Assembly (NCBI GenBank): GCA_033875255.1 | Contig: JAWZSN010000010.1 | Span: 1-64,000 of the forward strand | Source of the DNA: Marinimicrococcus sp033875255 | Lineage (GTDB): Bacteria; Pseudomonadota; Alphaproteobacteria; Geminicoccales; Geminicoccaceae | Reading direction: 5' to 3' | DNA: 64,000 nt | In this document: positions 1-8,286 of the stretch, one piece after another | How positions within the stretch are numbered: position 1 is the stretch's first letter | How the letters are laid out: every line of letters begins with the position of its first letter | Notes under the pieces: generated by a model | Databases searched by the model: none | Seen by the model: only the letters and a program-made list of their open reading frames with translations | Told to the model about the DNA's origin: nothing | Translations under genes and position numbers: made by a program

Positions 1-567
1 GGCGAGCAGGCTTTCGACGAGGCTGGCAAACTCGGGCTTGTTGGCCAGCTCGTCGACGATGATCTCGTGCGCCCGCTTGGCCAACCGGCTCGGCGCCTTG
101 CCCACAACGAGACCGAACGTCTTCAACAAGCCGCGGATCTGGTTCTCGAGATCGCAGCGCATCCGCACCAGCAGGGTCCGCGTCGCCAGCTCCGCACGCA
201 CGGCATGGCTGGTCTCGGCCTTGACGTGCACCTGGCGGAACCACCCGGTCCGGACCAGCTGGGCGATGCCGGCCGCGTCGTTGCGGTCCGTCTTCGCCAG
301 CATGACCTTCAGGCCGGCGTTGGCGTGCCGGGCATCCATGCAGATTACCGGCAAATCGAGCGCCCGGAGTTCATTCCAGAGCCAGACCGCCAGCGGCCCC
401 GTCTCCATACCAAGGCGGATGGCATCCGGCGCGCGTTGGCGCACGAAGGCGGCGATGGCGCGAGGCTCAGTCGCCGTCATGCCCTCCGCCAGCGTCCGAC
501 CCTCTCCATCAACCACGCAGATCGCCGTCGTCGCCTGCGACACGTCCAAACCAACGTAAAGCTTCAT
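1..567 (-). CDS. IS110-family transposase, N-terminal part (cut by window edge)
   Basis: The first 189 codons are visible, reading MKLYVGLDVSQ from the start codon at 565-567; the rest lies beyond the left edge. The N-terminal DEDD (RuvC-like) domain is recognisable. GLDVS carries the first Asp, METG the Glu, and KTDRNDAAGIAQL follows as the conserved block, all characteristic of IS110-family recombinases. These enzymes move circular intermediates and usually leave no long inverted repeats. The visible reading frame is intact, so this copy may be functional. It lies about 60 bp from the left end of a decayed IS256 copy, marking this end of the window as an insertion hot spot. Family assignment is secure; the subgroup is not. 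Confidence 0.88.
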   Translation of the reverse strand, partial: MKLYVGLDVSQATTAICVVDGEGRTLAEGMTATEPRAIAAFVRQRAPDAIRLGMETGPLAVWLWNELRALDLPVICMDARHANAGLKVMLAKTDRNDAAGIAQLVRTGWFRQVHVKAETSHAVRAELATRTLLVRMRCDLENQIRGLLKTFGLVVGKAPSRLAKRAHEIIVDELANKPEFASLVESLLA

Positions 568-629
568 CGCGTCCTCCAGTCCAGGCTGCCTGACGAGGTC
601 ATCGCAGGCCGGCGGGATTACGCTAAGTG

Positions 630-645
630 GTGTGGTGTAGGAGCG
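630..645 (+). repeat. Left terminal inverted repeat of the IS256 remnant
   Basis: GTGTGGTGT followed by AGGAG is matched in inverse orientation at 1988-2003, just downstream of the transposase remnant's stop codon. Confidence 0.6.
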
Positions 646-721
646 AATCAGTGCCGAGGTGGTCATCGCCGATCTTCGGGTAGGGCTCGGTTGCGAGCTG
701 AACCTTTGACCGGAGACGACG

Positions 722-1959
722 ATGACCGACGACAGAATGGCCCTGATCGAGCTGATCGAGAAGGGAGCGGGGGAGACCTCTTTCGCGAGCTGCTGGCCTT
801 TGCCGCCGAGTGCCCGATGGAGCTGGAGGTGGAGGCCCGCACCGGCGCGCCCGCGAGCCAGCGCAGCCCGGATTGGCTCACTCACAGGAATGGCTATCGG
901 GAGCGCACCCCAAAGACGCGGGCCGGCCGCATCGACTTGGCGATCCCCAAGCTGCCCAAGGGCTCGTACCTGCCATCCTTTCTGGCGCTGCGGCGCACAG
1001 CCGGGAAGGCGCTCACGGCGGTGATCCATCATCCGCAGGAGGCAGATGATCCATCCCCGAAGGCGCCGATGTCGGAAGACATCGGCGGGGAAGCTTACGT
1101 GCACGGCGTCTCGACGCGGGCCGTCGACGACCTCGTCAAGGCGATGGGCGGCTCGGGTGTGTCCGAGAGCCAAGTGTCGCGTTTGTCCGAGGAGATCGAC
1201 GAGCGGGTAAGCGCCTTTCTCTCCCGGCCTCTCGATGGCGCCTGGCCCTGTCTTGTGGATCGGCGCAACCTACCTGGAGGTCCGCGAGACCGGCCGGATC
1301 GTCTCTCTAACGGTGATAGTCGCCGTCGGCGTCAACACTGATGGCCGTCGCCAGGTGCTGGGAGTGGGGACCGGCGCGTCAGAGGCGGAGCCGTTCTGGA
1401 AGGCGTTCTTGCGTTCGTTGGCTGACGGGGGCCTGCGGGGAGTGAGGCTCGTGATCGCCGACGATCACAAGGGGCTGCGGGCGGCTGCCGCCAAGGCGCT
1501 CAGCGCCACGCACCAGATGAGGAATGCGCTCGCCCACGTGCCGCCCAAGAAGCGCCCGGCGATCGCGGCCATGCTCAAGACCATCTTCGCCCAGAACAGC
1601 GCGGAGGCCGCCCGCGAGCAGTGGGTCTCGGTTGCCGATGCGCTGCGGGAGCGCTTTCCAAGGCTCGCCGAGCTCAATGTGCGGCCCGCGAGGATGTGCT
1701 GGCCTATATGGCCTTTCCGCGCGAGCACTGGTTCCGGATCGCCAGCACGAGCCCGCTGGAGGGCCTCAATGGCAAGATCATTCGACGCGCCGACGTGATC
1801 GGCATGTTTTCAAACGACCGGGCCGTCATCCGGCTCGTCGGCGCGCTCATGCTGGAGCAGAACGACGAATGGGCGGTCTCGCGCCGCTACATGAGCTTGG
1901 AGTACCTCGCCACGTCGAGCGATGATTCCGTCCGCAGGCTGTCCGCCGTGGCCGCCTGA
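722..1959 (+). pseudogene. IS256-family transposase pseudogene
   Basis: The start MTDDRMALIELIEKG and end YMSLEYLATSSDD match the classic IS256 transposase layout, but the frame is broken at least three times. The reading moves from the frame of 722 into another near 770 (to FRELLAFAAECPMELEVEA), changes again near 1235-1250 (to LWIGATYLEVRETGRI), and changes once more near 1680 (to REDVLAYMAFPREHW). The first catalytic Asp, normally in a WIDATY context, is Gly here (WIGATY). The second Asp (VIADDHKG) and the Glu (SPLEGLNGK) remain. After ATHQ, six or so residues usually present before MRNALAH are missing, and extra residues sit near 1045-1095. It cannot encode an active transposase. Confidence 0.88.
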
Positions 1960-1987
1960 TCACTCTCGAACCCTGCCGAGGGCAGGC

Positions 1988-2003
1988 CCTCGGACACCAC
2001 ACA
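1988..2003 (-). repeat. Right terminal inverted repeat of the IS256 remnant
   Basis: CCCTCGGACACCACAC is the inverse counterpart of the repeat at 630-645; nine consecutive bases match exactly, with partial matches beyond. Confidence 0.6.
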
Positions 2004-2007
2004 ACAG

Positions 2008-2574
2008 GACAGGACCGATCTCCGGTGCGCGAATCCGCTTTAACCGGTGAAGAATCGCCTTTGTTGTTCTGAGCAACTGATTTGTAGAGCGAAGAAACGT
2101 CATTCTGGAGAGCTGCAACAATAGAGGGCAATTTTTTTCGACCTGGAACAGCTCGTCGCGATGCGCATCCACGTCAAGACAGGTTGTCATGGGTTTATTC
2201 AGGTCGTCACGGATCGCGTTAACGGTATCCTGACCTGAAATGCAGTGGTTCCAGCTCATCCCGACAGGAGGGTCCTTCGCGCGCCCCTACCTGATGGCCT
2301 GACACCTCCCGTCTCAGGCGCGCTCGAGCCGCTTGCAGCTGCCGTTGAACGGTCGATGGATGGCGGCACATGCCGTCAGGGTCCCTGCCCTTGGCACCCC
2401 GGCACGGTGTCGGGATGGCGCGATCCCACCCCTCCGGCCCCTGATTCGTGCCTTGCATGGCGCCTGCACACCTCCGGCTGTGAGGCCAGGCATGGTGATT
2501 TCCGCGCCCGTCGCGGTTCTCCGGACCTGGCCGAGGGGCTCCCGCCCCTGCGCGCAACCTGACGGAGGGCCGAC
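2008..2574. other. Non-coding stretch between IS256 remnant and mobilization genes; possible oriT
   Basis: No convincing gene. About 2040-2250 is visibly richer in A and T than the rest of the window, suggesting foreign origin. 2250-2574 is GC-rich and contains short imperfect dyads such as the one around GGCACCCCGGCACGGTGTCGGG (about 2393-2414). Because a MobC-like gene and a relaxase gene start immediately downstream, an origin of transfer would be expected here. I cannot identify a nic site from sequence alone, so the oriT suggestion rests on position only. Confidence 0.3.
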
Positions 2575-2991
2575 ATGCCCGGACGACGCGGTACCGAGAC
2601 GAGAGGATTGAGCGATGCGCTGATGCTGCGGATGACACCGCAGCTGGGGGCAGCGGTACGGGCCGCCGCGGCGGCGGAAGGTCTTTCGGCGGCCGCCTGG
2701 GTGCGCGGCCGGCTGGTCGTCCTGGTGGACGATGTACCGAGAGCCGAGGCCCGTCCCTCGCCGCCACGAGTGCGGGTCCGGGTGCCCCCGCCCGATCTTG
2801 AGGCGATGGCGCGGCTGCTGGGAGAGGTCGGCAGGGCCGGCGGTGCCGTGGCTCAGCTGGCCCGGATGCTGCGCGACGATGCCCGGCGCCCGGCGCTGGA
2901 CGCAGAGGCCGAGGCGGTGCTCGACGCGCTCCGCCAGGCGGCTGCCGGGCTGACGTCGCTGATAGGGCGCCTGGAGGCCGGATCATGCTGA
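2575..2991 (+). CDS. MobC-like plasmid mobilization accessory protein
   Basis: A 138-residue basic protein. The N-terminal half (residues ~12-45, LSDALMLRMTPQLGAAVRAA then EGLSAAAWVRGRL) has the pattern of a ribbon-helix-helix DNA-binding domain as found in relaxosome accessory proteins. The C-terminal half is an Ala/Arg-rich helical region with the block LARMLRDDARRPALD resembling MobC proteins. The start has a good GGAGGG ribosome binding site seven bases upstream. Its stop overlaps the relaxase start by 7 bp, so the two are translationally coupled. Expected role: binding oriT and helping the relaxase nick. Assignment rests on the small basic protein plus relaxase context. Confidence 0.6.
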   Translation: MPGRRGTETRGLSDALMLRMTPQLGAAVRAAAAAEGLSAAAWVRGRLVVLVDDVPRAEARPSPPRVRVRVPPPDLEAMARLLGEVGRAGGAVAQLARMLRDDARRPALDAEAEAVLDALRQAAAGLTSLIGRLEAGSC

Positions 2992-4427
2992 CGGGCGCCA
3001 CCCGCGGCCGGCATGCTGCCGCGCTCGCCGCCCATCTGCTGCGCGGCGACACCAACGCGGAGGTCGAGGTGCTGGAGCCTCGCCATCTCGCCGCCGAGGA
3101 CCTGCCCGGCCAGCTGGCCGAGCTTCTGGCGGGCGCTGCTCATGGACGCACCGCGCGGCCCCTCTACCACGTTCATGCCAACCCGGATCCCGCCGTGCGG
3201 CCGCCGACGCCGAGCGAAATGGAGGATTTCTGGTGCCGTCTGGAGGCGGAGCTCGGGCTCGCGCAGCAGCCTTATGTCGCCGTGGCGCACGTCAAGCATG
3301 GCCGCCGACACGAGCACCGGGTCTACGCGCTGGTTCGTCCGGACGGCGCCACGATCGACCTTGGCCACGATTACGCGCGGCGGGAAAAAGTGGCGCGGTG
3401 CTGGGAGTTCGATCATGCCCTCTCTTGGTCGCCGGGCTGCCATGAGCGGGCGGTGCTACGGGCGCTCGAGACGGAGCGGCCGGACGTGCATGCCGCCCTG
3501 CTCGACGCCGGTTACGGCCTGGGTGGGCGCCCCGTGGGATCCCTGACGCCGCGCGAGCGCGCCATCGAGGAGCGCACCGGTGTTTCCCTGTCCGGGCTGC
3601 GGGCCCAAGCGCTGGAGGTCTGGCGACACTCGGACGATGGCCGCTCGTTCGAGGCCGGCCTCGCCACCCAAGGGCTGCGTCTGGCCCAGGGTGACAGGGC
3701 ACCGGTGCTGGTCGATGGCACCGGCACGGCCCATCGTCTTGCGGGGCTCCTGTCCGGCGCCGCCAGGACGGCTGGCCGTGCGCCGATCCGTGCGGCGGAG
3801 GTCCGGGCAAGGGTCGCGGACCTTCGGCTGCCCTCGCTTGAGGAGGCTCGTCGGGCAATCCGGCTATCCGGTCAGCCCGCTCTTGCCGTCGTCGCGGCTG
3901 CCCGAATGAGTGTCAGCCATGAGTGGGACAAGGCTGCAGCGGAGAATTGCGGAGCGGGGGCCTCGCCGGCAGCCGGATCGGGAAGTGCTGCTCGGGACGA
4001 TTCGCTGCGGCGGCAGCATGGCCTGCGGCGCGTGGAAGCGCAGATTGCGGGGCTCACCGCCGAGGCGCTAGAACTGAGGGACCGGGTGCGGCACGCCAGA
4101 CGCGCCCTGGGAGACGCCGACGCTGCCATAGAAATCCGGCGCTGCAAGGCGCGTCGAGCCGAGATCGTCCCGGAACTGCTGCGGCTCGCTGAACTCGAGA
4201 GCCGCCTCCGGCAAGGCCATCCGCTGCCCGGGCCGACCAGCCTCGATGACAGTCCGCCGCTTGCGGCGGCAGCGGCAGACGGCAGCGAGCACGCCACGGC
4301 AACGCCCCACGGCACCCGCCCAATGGCCGCTGAGACGCCCCCTCGAGAGCTCTCTGGCTCTGCGTCGCCATCTACCGTCTGTCGACGTTCGCCGTCGCTC
4401 GTCTCGTCGAGCACACCAATGCCGTGA
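2985..4427 (+). CDS. Relaxase / mobilization nuclease
   Basis: A 480-residue protein. The N-terminal ~170 residues contain the relaxase metal-binding motif as HVKHGRRHEHRVY (residues ~104-116), the H-x6-HxH pattern of HUH-type nucleases. It follows YHVHANPDP and is followed by LGHDYARREKVARCWE, an arrangement I associate with alphaproteobacterial relaxases whose motif reads HEKxGRRHAH. No tyrosine stands in the first 60 residues, so the nicking residue is not where classical MOBP enzymes have it; Tyr59 (LYHVHA) or a later one would have to serve. The C-terminus (~residue 300 on) is Arg/Ala-rich helical and then low-complexity Ser/Pro. Larger relaxases are usual, so the tail may be truncated. 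Start codon has GGAGG upstream and overlaps the MobC-like gene. Confidence 0.72.
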   Translation: MLTGATRGRHAAALAAHLLRGDTNAEVEVLEPRHLAAEDLPGQLAELLAGAAHGRTARPLYHVHANPDPAVRPPTPSEMEDFWCRLEAELGLAQQPYVAVAHVKHGRRHEHRVYALVRPDGATIDLGHDYARREKVARCWEFDHALSWSPGCHERAVLRALETERPDVHAALLDAGYGLGGRPVGSLTPRERAIEERTGVSLSGLRAQALEVWRHSDDGRSFEAGLATQGLRLAQGDRAPVLVDGTGTAHRLAGLLSGAARTAGRAPIRAAEVRARVADLRLPSLEEARRAIRLSGQPALAVVAAARMSVSHEWDKAAAENCGAGASPAAGSGSAARDDSLRRQHGLRRVEAQIAGLTAEALELRDRVRHARRALGDADAAIEIRRCKARRAEIVPELLRLAELESRLRQGHPLPGPTSLDDSPPLAAAAADGSEHATATPHGTRPMAAETPPRELSGSASPSTVCRRSPSLVSSSTPMP

Positions 4428-4745
4428 CGGCGAGGGCATTCATTGATGCGCTGGGTCAGCGCGCGGCACAGTTGATTGTTGCCGATCTGTTCCAATAACT
4501 GACATTCTAGGTGAATCGAATATGAAGACTTTGCTAGCGATGCGCGAAGCAGCTTCTGGGGCGTCATCGACGGACGGTTGCCTATCGATCACAGCGTCTC
4601 GACAAGCCGTTCTTCTTTGAAACTCGTCAAAAGTCTGGCGCTACCGCCCGGCCTTCGGCGCGGTCATTGCCGCACCGAAGGCCGTAGACGACTCCCTTGT
4701 GATCCGACGATCTTCAGGGTCGCATAGCCGATGGCCGTCTGTGGG
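4428..4745. other. Non-coding stretch between relaxase and amide operon
   Basis: No gene supported. It contains the end of the accessory segment and one strong stem-loop (4649-4684, listed separately). About 4490-4640 is less GC-rich than the flanking operon, so the junction between mobile DNA and chromosomal backbone probably lies here. Confidence 0.45.
4649..4684 (-). terminator. Strong stem-loop downstream of the formamidase gene
   Basis: A 15-bp nearly perfect inverted repeat: CGGCCTTCGGCGCGG pairs with CCGCACCGAAGGCCG across a six-base loop, with a single G-T type pair. It lies about 60 bp past the stop codon of the minus-strand amide operon and before the relaxase gene on the opposite strand. 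Only a short T-run (about 20 bases further on) follows, so it is either a weak intrinsic terminator or an mRNA 3' stabiliser. Confidence 0.5.
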
Positions 4746-5732
4746 TTACGCCAGGTAGCTCTTCGCGATCGAGGCGCCGACCGTGTATTTGGGGTCGACC
4801 ATGTTGCCGAGGCGGACCTTGCCGCACATGGTGAGCAGCATGTAGGCCTCGGTCTCGTCCATCTGCAGCTCCTTGGCAACCCAGCGGACCAGCTCGCGAT
4901 AGGCGATCCGGGCTGCGTCCTCGAGCGGGCGGGCGCTGCCGATGGTCATCAGCATGTGCTCGTTCTCGAGCCGCGGCCAGGCGATCGTGTGGCCCTTGAT
5001 GAGGTCGATCTGCACCGTGGTGGTGGACGGCATCTCGAGCGCCACGCCGCACAGCTCGCCGTCACCCTGGACGGCGTGGCAGTCGCCCAGATAGAGCAGC
5101 GCGCCCTTGGTGTTGACCGGCAGGTAGATCACCGAATCCGGCGCCACGTCGGGGAGATCCATGTTGCCGCCGTAATAGTCCGGCTGCAGCGAGGAGATCG
5201 CCTCGATCTCGGGCGAGGTGCCGATCGTGCCGATGAAGGGCTCGAACGGCAGGGTGATCCTCTCGCTCCAGTAGACCCCCTTCTCGTCGACCGGCACCTT
5301 GCGCACCCGCTCGGGCAGGGGCGCGTTGAGCAGGGCGGTGCTGCCGGTGCCCACCAGGCCGCCGAACTCGGGGATCAGGCAGGTGGTGCCGACCGGCTGC
5401 GGGCCGCGCGGCAGCACCGACTTGATGTAGACCGCGAGGCAGTCGCCCTTCTCCGCACCCTCGACCGCGATCGGCCCGCTCTGCGGGTTGAGGTAGGGAA
5501 AATTCAGGATCTCGGAGGGCTTGTCGGTCTCCGCGGTGATCTTGCCCTCGAACGCATCGTGGGTCTCGACCTCGACCACCGCACCGGGCGCCACGGTCAG
5601 CCGGGGCTCGACATAGGGCCCGTAGACATAGTGGAACGTGCCCTGGTCCTCGATCGAGAGCCGGTGCGTGGCGAGGGCCTCGCCTTTCGCCACGCCTCGT
5701 CTTGCCATCAGCGAGCTCTCGAGCCAGCTCAT
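4746..5732 (-). CDS. fmdA: Formamidase (acetamidase/formamidase family)
   Basis: A 328-residue member of the FmdA/AmdA family, which hydrolyses formamide to formate and ammonia in the cytoplasm. Family hallmarks include a hydrophilic N-terminal half with ETHDAFEGKI (around residue 55), the PQSGPIAVEGAEKGD segment, the DCHAVQGDGELCGVALEM block around residue 215 holding the conserved acidic/histidine positions, and the Cys-containing C-terminal segment LLTMCGKVRLGNMVDP. The chosen start (MSWLESS) has AGGAGAG directly upstream; a longer reading from 5771 would overlap the preceding gene's end. It is the last gene of the amide operon, 35 bp after the second ATPase, which fits the substrate brought in by that importer. 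Acetamide as substrate is possible. Confidence 0.88.
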   Translation of the reverse strand: MSWLESSLMARRGVAKGEALATHRLSIEDQGTFHYVYGPYVEPRLTVAPGAVVEVETHDAFEGKITAETDKPSEILNFPYLNPQSGPIAVEGAEKGDCLAVYIKSVLPRGPQPVGTTCLIPEFGGLVGTGSTALLNAPLPERVRKVPVDEKGVYWSERITLPFEPFIGTIGTSPEIEAISSLQPDYYGGNMDLPDVAPDSVIYLPVNTKGALLYLGDCHAVQGDGELCGVALEMPSTTTVQIDLIKGHTIAWPRLENEHMLMTIGSARPLEDAARIAYRELVRWVAKELQMDETEAYMLLTMCGKVRLGNMVDPKYTVGASIAKSYLA

Positions 5733-5767
5733 CCTCTCTCTCCTCCGGTTCGTGCGTGCAAAGGGAC

Positions 5768-6478
5768 TCAAAGCGCCAGGTGGCGCCGGACCAGATCGCG
5801 GTCGTGCAGCTCCTCGAGCTGCAGCTCGCGCACGATCCGGCCCTTGTCCATGACGAAGCAGCGCTGGGCGAGGCGGGTGATCAGGTCGAGATTCTGCTCG
5901 ACGAACAGCACCGTCAGCCCGTGCTCGGCATTGAGCCTTTTGATGTTGCGGGCGATGTCCTGGATGATCGAGGGCTGGATCCCCTCTGACGGCTCGTCGA
6001 GCAGCATCAGCCTCGGGTTGGCGATCATCACCCGGCCGATCGCCAGCTGCTGCTGCTGGCCGCCCGAGAGCGTGCCGGCGGCCTGCCGCGCCCGCTCCTC
6101 GAGGATCGGGAAGAAGCGGTAGACCCGCTCATAGTCGGCCGTGCCGCGCCCGCCGCCGGCGATCTCGCCGACCGCCAGGTTCTCGCGCACGCTCAGCCGC
6201 GGGAAGACGTCGCGGCCCTGCGGGATGTAGCCCAGGCCCAGACGGGCGCGCCGGTCCGCCTCGAGCGGCGTGATGTCCCGGCCGTCGAAACCGATCGTCC
6301 CCGCATCGGCGCGCAGCAGCCCGATCAGGGCGCGCATCAGGGTCGACTTGCCGACCCCGTTGCGGCCGATCACCGCGACGATCTCGCCCTGCTCGACCGC
6401 GAGGTCCACGCCCTGCAGCACGGGTTTGCCGCCATAGCCGGCCCTCAGGCCGGCGATGCGCAGAAGTGGCTCAGCCAT
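5768..6478 (-). CDS. UrtE/LivF-like ABC transporter ATP-binding protein (amide/urea uptake)
   Basis: A 236-residue ATPase. Walker A GRNGVGKST (~residue 38), Q-loop YIPQGRDVFPRLSV, signature LSGGQQQQLAIGR, Walker B LMLLDEPSEGIQP and the switch His region LFVEQN are all present. The EPSEGIQPSII wording and short length are typical of UrtE/LivF, the smaller ATPase of hydrophobic-amino-acid/urea/amide importers. The ATG at 6476-6478 overlaps the upstream ATPase gene by 8 bp, indicating translational coupling. It sits fifth in an SBP-permease-permease-ATPase-ATPase series, the urtABCDE order. Substrate is inferred from the adjacent formamidase and AmiC-like sensor, so a short-chain amide is more likely than a branched-chain amino acid. 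Confidence 0.9.
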   Translation of the reverse strand: MAEPLLRIAGLRAGYGGKPVLQGVDLAVEQGEIVAVIGRNGVGKSTLMRALIGLLRADAGTIGFDGRDITPLEADRRARLGLGYIPQGRDVFPRLSVRENLAVGEIAGGGRGTADYERVYRFFPILEERARQAAGTLSGGQQQQLAIGRVMIANPRLMLLDEPSEGIQPSIIQDIARNIKRLNAEHGLTVLFVEQNLDLITRLAQRCFVMDKGRIVRELQLEELHDRDLVRRHLAL

Positions 6479-7187
6479 CGGCAGTTCCAAGGTAGATCTC
6501 GGCCACGCCCTCGTGGGCGACGATGTCGTCGATGGTGCCCTGCGCGAAGATCGCGCCGAAGTGAAGCACGGTCACCCGGTGGGCGATCTGCCGCACGAAC
6601 GCCATGTCGTGCTCGACCGCCAGCACCGACATGCCCTGCTCGTTGAGCCGCCGCACCATCTCGCCGGTCTTGTGGGTCTCGTCCGGCGACATGCCGGCAG
6701 TGGGCTCGTCGAGCAGCAGCAGCTTCGGCTCGACGCCGATCGCCATGCCGATCTCGAGCCATTGCTGCTGGCCGTGCGAGAGGCTGCCGGCGGGCTCGCG
6801 CGCCACCGCCCCGAGCTCGACGAACTCCAGCACGCGCTCGATCGTGGCCAGGAGATCGCGGCCTTGCCGGTGGCTCTGGAAGGCGATCTCGAGGTTCTGC
6901 CAGACGCTCAGCGCCTTGAAGATCCCCGGCACCTGGAACTTGACGCTGATGCCGCGGCGGATGCGGGCGAAGCTCTTGAGCCGGGTGATGTCCTCGCCGG
7001 CGAAGAGGATGCTGCCGGCGTCGGGCGCATGCTCGCCCAGAACGAGCCGGAAGAACGAGGACTTGCCGGCGCCGTTGGGGCCGATCAGGCAATGCACCTC
7101 GCCCGGCTCCATCGCGAAGTCGATGCCGCGCGCGACATGCACGCCGCCGAAGCGCTTCTGCAGGCCCTGGGTGGCGAGGATGCTCAT
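6471..7187 (-). CDS. UrtD/LivG-like ABC transporter ATP-binding protein (amide/urea uptake)
   Basis: A 238-residue ATPase beginning MSILATQGLQKRFGGV. Walker A is GPNGAGKSS, the Q-loop region reads VKFQVPGIFKALSV, and the signature is the divergent LSHGQQQWLEIGM. Walker B is LLLLDEPTAGMSPDET and the switch region AVEHDM. LSHGQQQWLEIGM with FQVPGIF is the wording I know from UrtD-type ATPases rather than LivG of amino-acid systems. Its start overlaps the upstream permease stop by 4 bp (ATGA) and its end overlaps the next ATPase by 8 bp. Energises import by the two permeases of the same operon. Confidence 0.9.
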   Translation of the reverse strand: MSILATQGLQKRFGGVHVARGIDFAMEPGEVHCLIGPNGAGKSSFFRLVLGEHAPDAGSILFAGEDITRLKSFARIRRGISVKFQVPGIFKALSVWQNLEIAFQSHRQGRDLLATIERVLEFVELGAVAREPAGSLSHGQQQWLEIGMAIGVEPKLLLLDEPTAGMSPDETHKTGEMVRRLNEQGMSVLAVEHDMAFVRQIAHRVTVLHFGAIFAQGTIDDIVAHEGVAEIYLGTADG

Positions 7188-8281
7188 CGGCCTGCTCCCC
7201 GCCGGCCGAGCCGCCTGACCAGCGAGAGCAGGCCCGGCACCAGGCCCTCCGGCGCGAACAGGACCGTCACCAGCAGCAGGGCACCCATCACCACCAGCGC
7301 GTACTGGCTTCCGTAGATGGTCAGGAGCTGGAAGACGTAGAGCACGGCCAGCGTGCCGATCAGGGTCGCGGTGAGATCCTTGCGGCCGCCGACGGCGACC
7401 CAGACCACCGGCAGGGCGGCCGCCATCAGGCCCATGCTGTCGGGCGTGATATACTGTCCCCAGGCGGTATAGAGAACGCCCGAGAGCCCTGCCAGAGCAC
7501 TGCCGATGACGAAGGCGGCGAGCTGGTAGCGGCGGATGTCGTAGCCCAGCATCTGGGCGCGCTCGGGGTTCTCGCGGATCGCCACCAGCACGTTGCCGAA
7601 GGGCGAGTTGACGAGGATCCGAAGGCCCAGATAGCAGGCCACCAGGAGGCCCAGCAGCACGTAGTAGAGCTCGATGTCCGGCCACAGGACCAGAGGCTCG
7701 CCGAACCACGGGATGGTCAAGGGCGGCATGCCGGTCATGCCGTTGTAGCCGTTCAGCCGGGCGCTGCCGATCACCCATTCGGGCCCTGCCGTCTGCGCCA
7801 TGAAGGTCGCGAAGACCAGCGTCACCGAGAGCGTCACGATCCCGAGAAAGACGCCACCGATACCGCCGTAGAAGAGAAAGTAGCCGAGCACGCAGGCGAA
7901 GGCCGCCGACAGCAGGACCGCCGCCAGCAGCGCCACCAGGGTCAGCCCCCAGGCATCGCCCAGATTGATGGTGATCACCCCGTAGGCATAGCCGGAGAGG
8001 CCGAAGAACGCGGTCTGGCCGAAGCTGAGCGCGCCGGCATGGCCCCAGATCAGGCACAGGCCCAGCGCCATGAACACCCAGGTGAGGAAATAGGCGACGT
8101 TGCCCACCGTCCAGCCATCGGCGAACAACGGGTAGATCGCGGCGATCAGGACGACCAGCGCGAAGCCGCTCCAAAAGAAGCGGCCCCTGCCCATGGTCTG
8201 CGGCCCTTCGAGCGCGGCCAGCAGCCCTTGGCGACGTCTGCCTTGCGCCAGCACGGGGCCGGTGTGCGAAACCGTGCTCAT
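7184..8281 (-). CDS. UrtC/LivM-like ABC transporter permease (amide/urea uptake)
   Basis: A 365-residue inner-membrane permease with about ten hydrophobic segments. It has the LivM-type marks GHAGALSFGQTAFFGLSGYAYG (in part) near residue 80, and the cytoplasmic coupling loop with AIRENPERAQMLGYDI near residue 235. The N-terminal ~30 residues are hydrophilic (MSTVSHTGPVLAQGRRRQ) before the first membrane segment. It begins 5 bp after the other permease gene and overlaps the following ATPase by 4 bp. Forms the membrane channel with the UrtB-like partner. Confidence 0.9.
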   Translation of the reverse strand: MSTVSHTGPVLAQGRRRQGLLAALEGPQTMGRGRFFWSGFALVVLIAAIYPLFADGWTVGNVAYFLTWVFMALGLCLIWGHAGALSFGQTAFFGLSGYAYGVITINLGDAWGLTLVALLAAVLLSAAFACVLGYFLFYGGIGGVFLGIVTLSVTLVFATFMAQTAGPEWVIGSARLNGYNGMTGMPPLTIPWFGEPLVLWPDIELYYVLLGLLVACYLGLRILVNSPFGNVLVAIRENPERAQMLGYDIRRYQLAAFVIGSALAGLSGVLYTAWGQYITPDSMGLMAAALPVVWVAVGGRKDLTATLIGTLAVLYVFQLLTIYGSQYALVVMGALLLVTVLFAPEGLVPGLLSLVRRLGRRGAGR

Positions 8282-8286
8282 GGGCC

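Larger units (their letters stand above)
625..2007 (+). mobile_element. Degenerate IS256 (Mutator-type) insertion sequence
   Basis: A broken transposase reading frame is flanked by short inverted repeats. GTGTGGTGT at 630-638 is matched by its reverse complement ACACCACAC at 1994-2002, with partial matching continuing inward. I did not find a convincing target-site duplication. The element is about 1.38 kb, as expected for IS256-type elements, but it is inactivated by frameshifts, an in-frame deletion and loss of a catalytic residue. Outer ends are approximate to within a few bases. Confidence 0.75.

Noticed and set aside
67..1341. A long plus-strand frame covering the IS110 region and the start of the IS256 gene
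   Set aside because: Its first half is antisense to the clear IS110 transposase and only a piece of its second half is real transposase sequence; it is a fortuitous fusion.
1960..2259. A 99-codon minus-strand frame next to the IS256 remnant
   Set aside because: It crosses the IS256 terminal repeat, has no ribosome binding site and matches no family I know.
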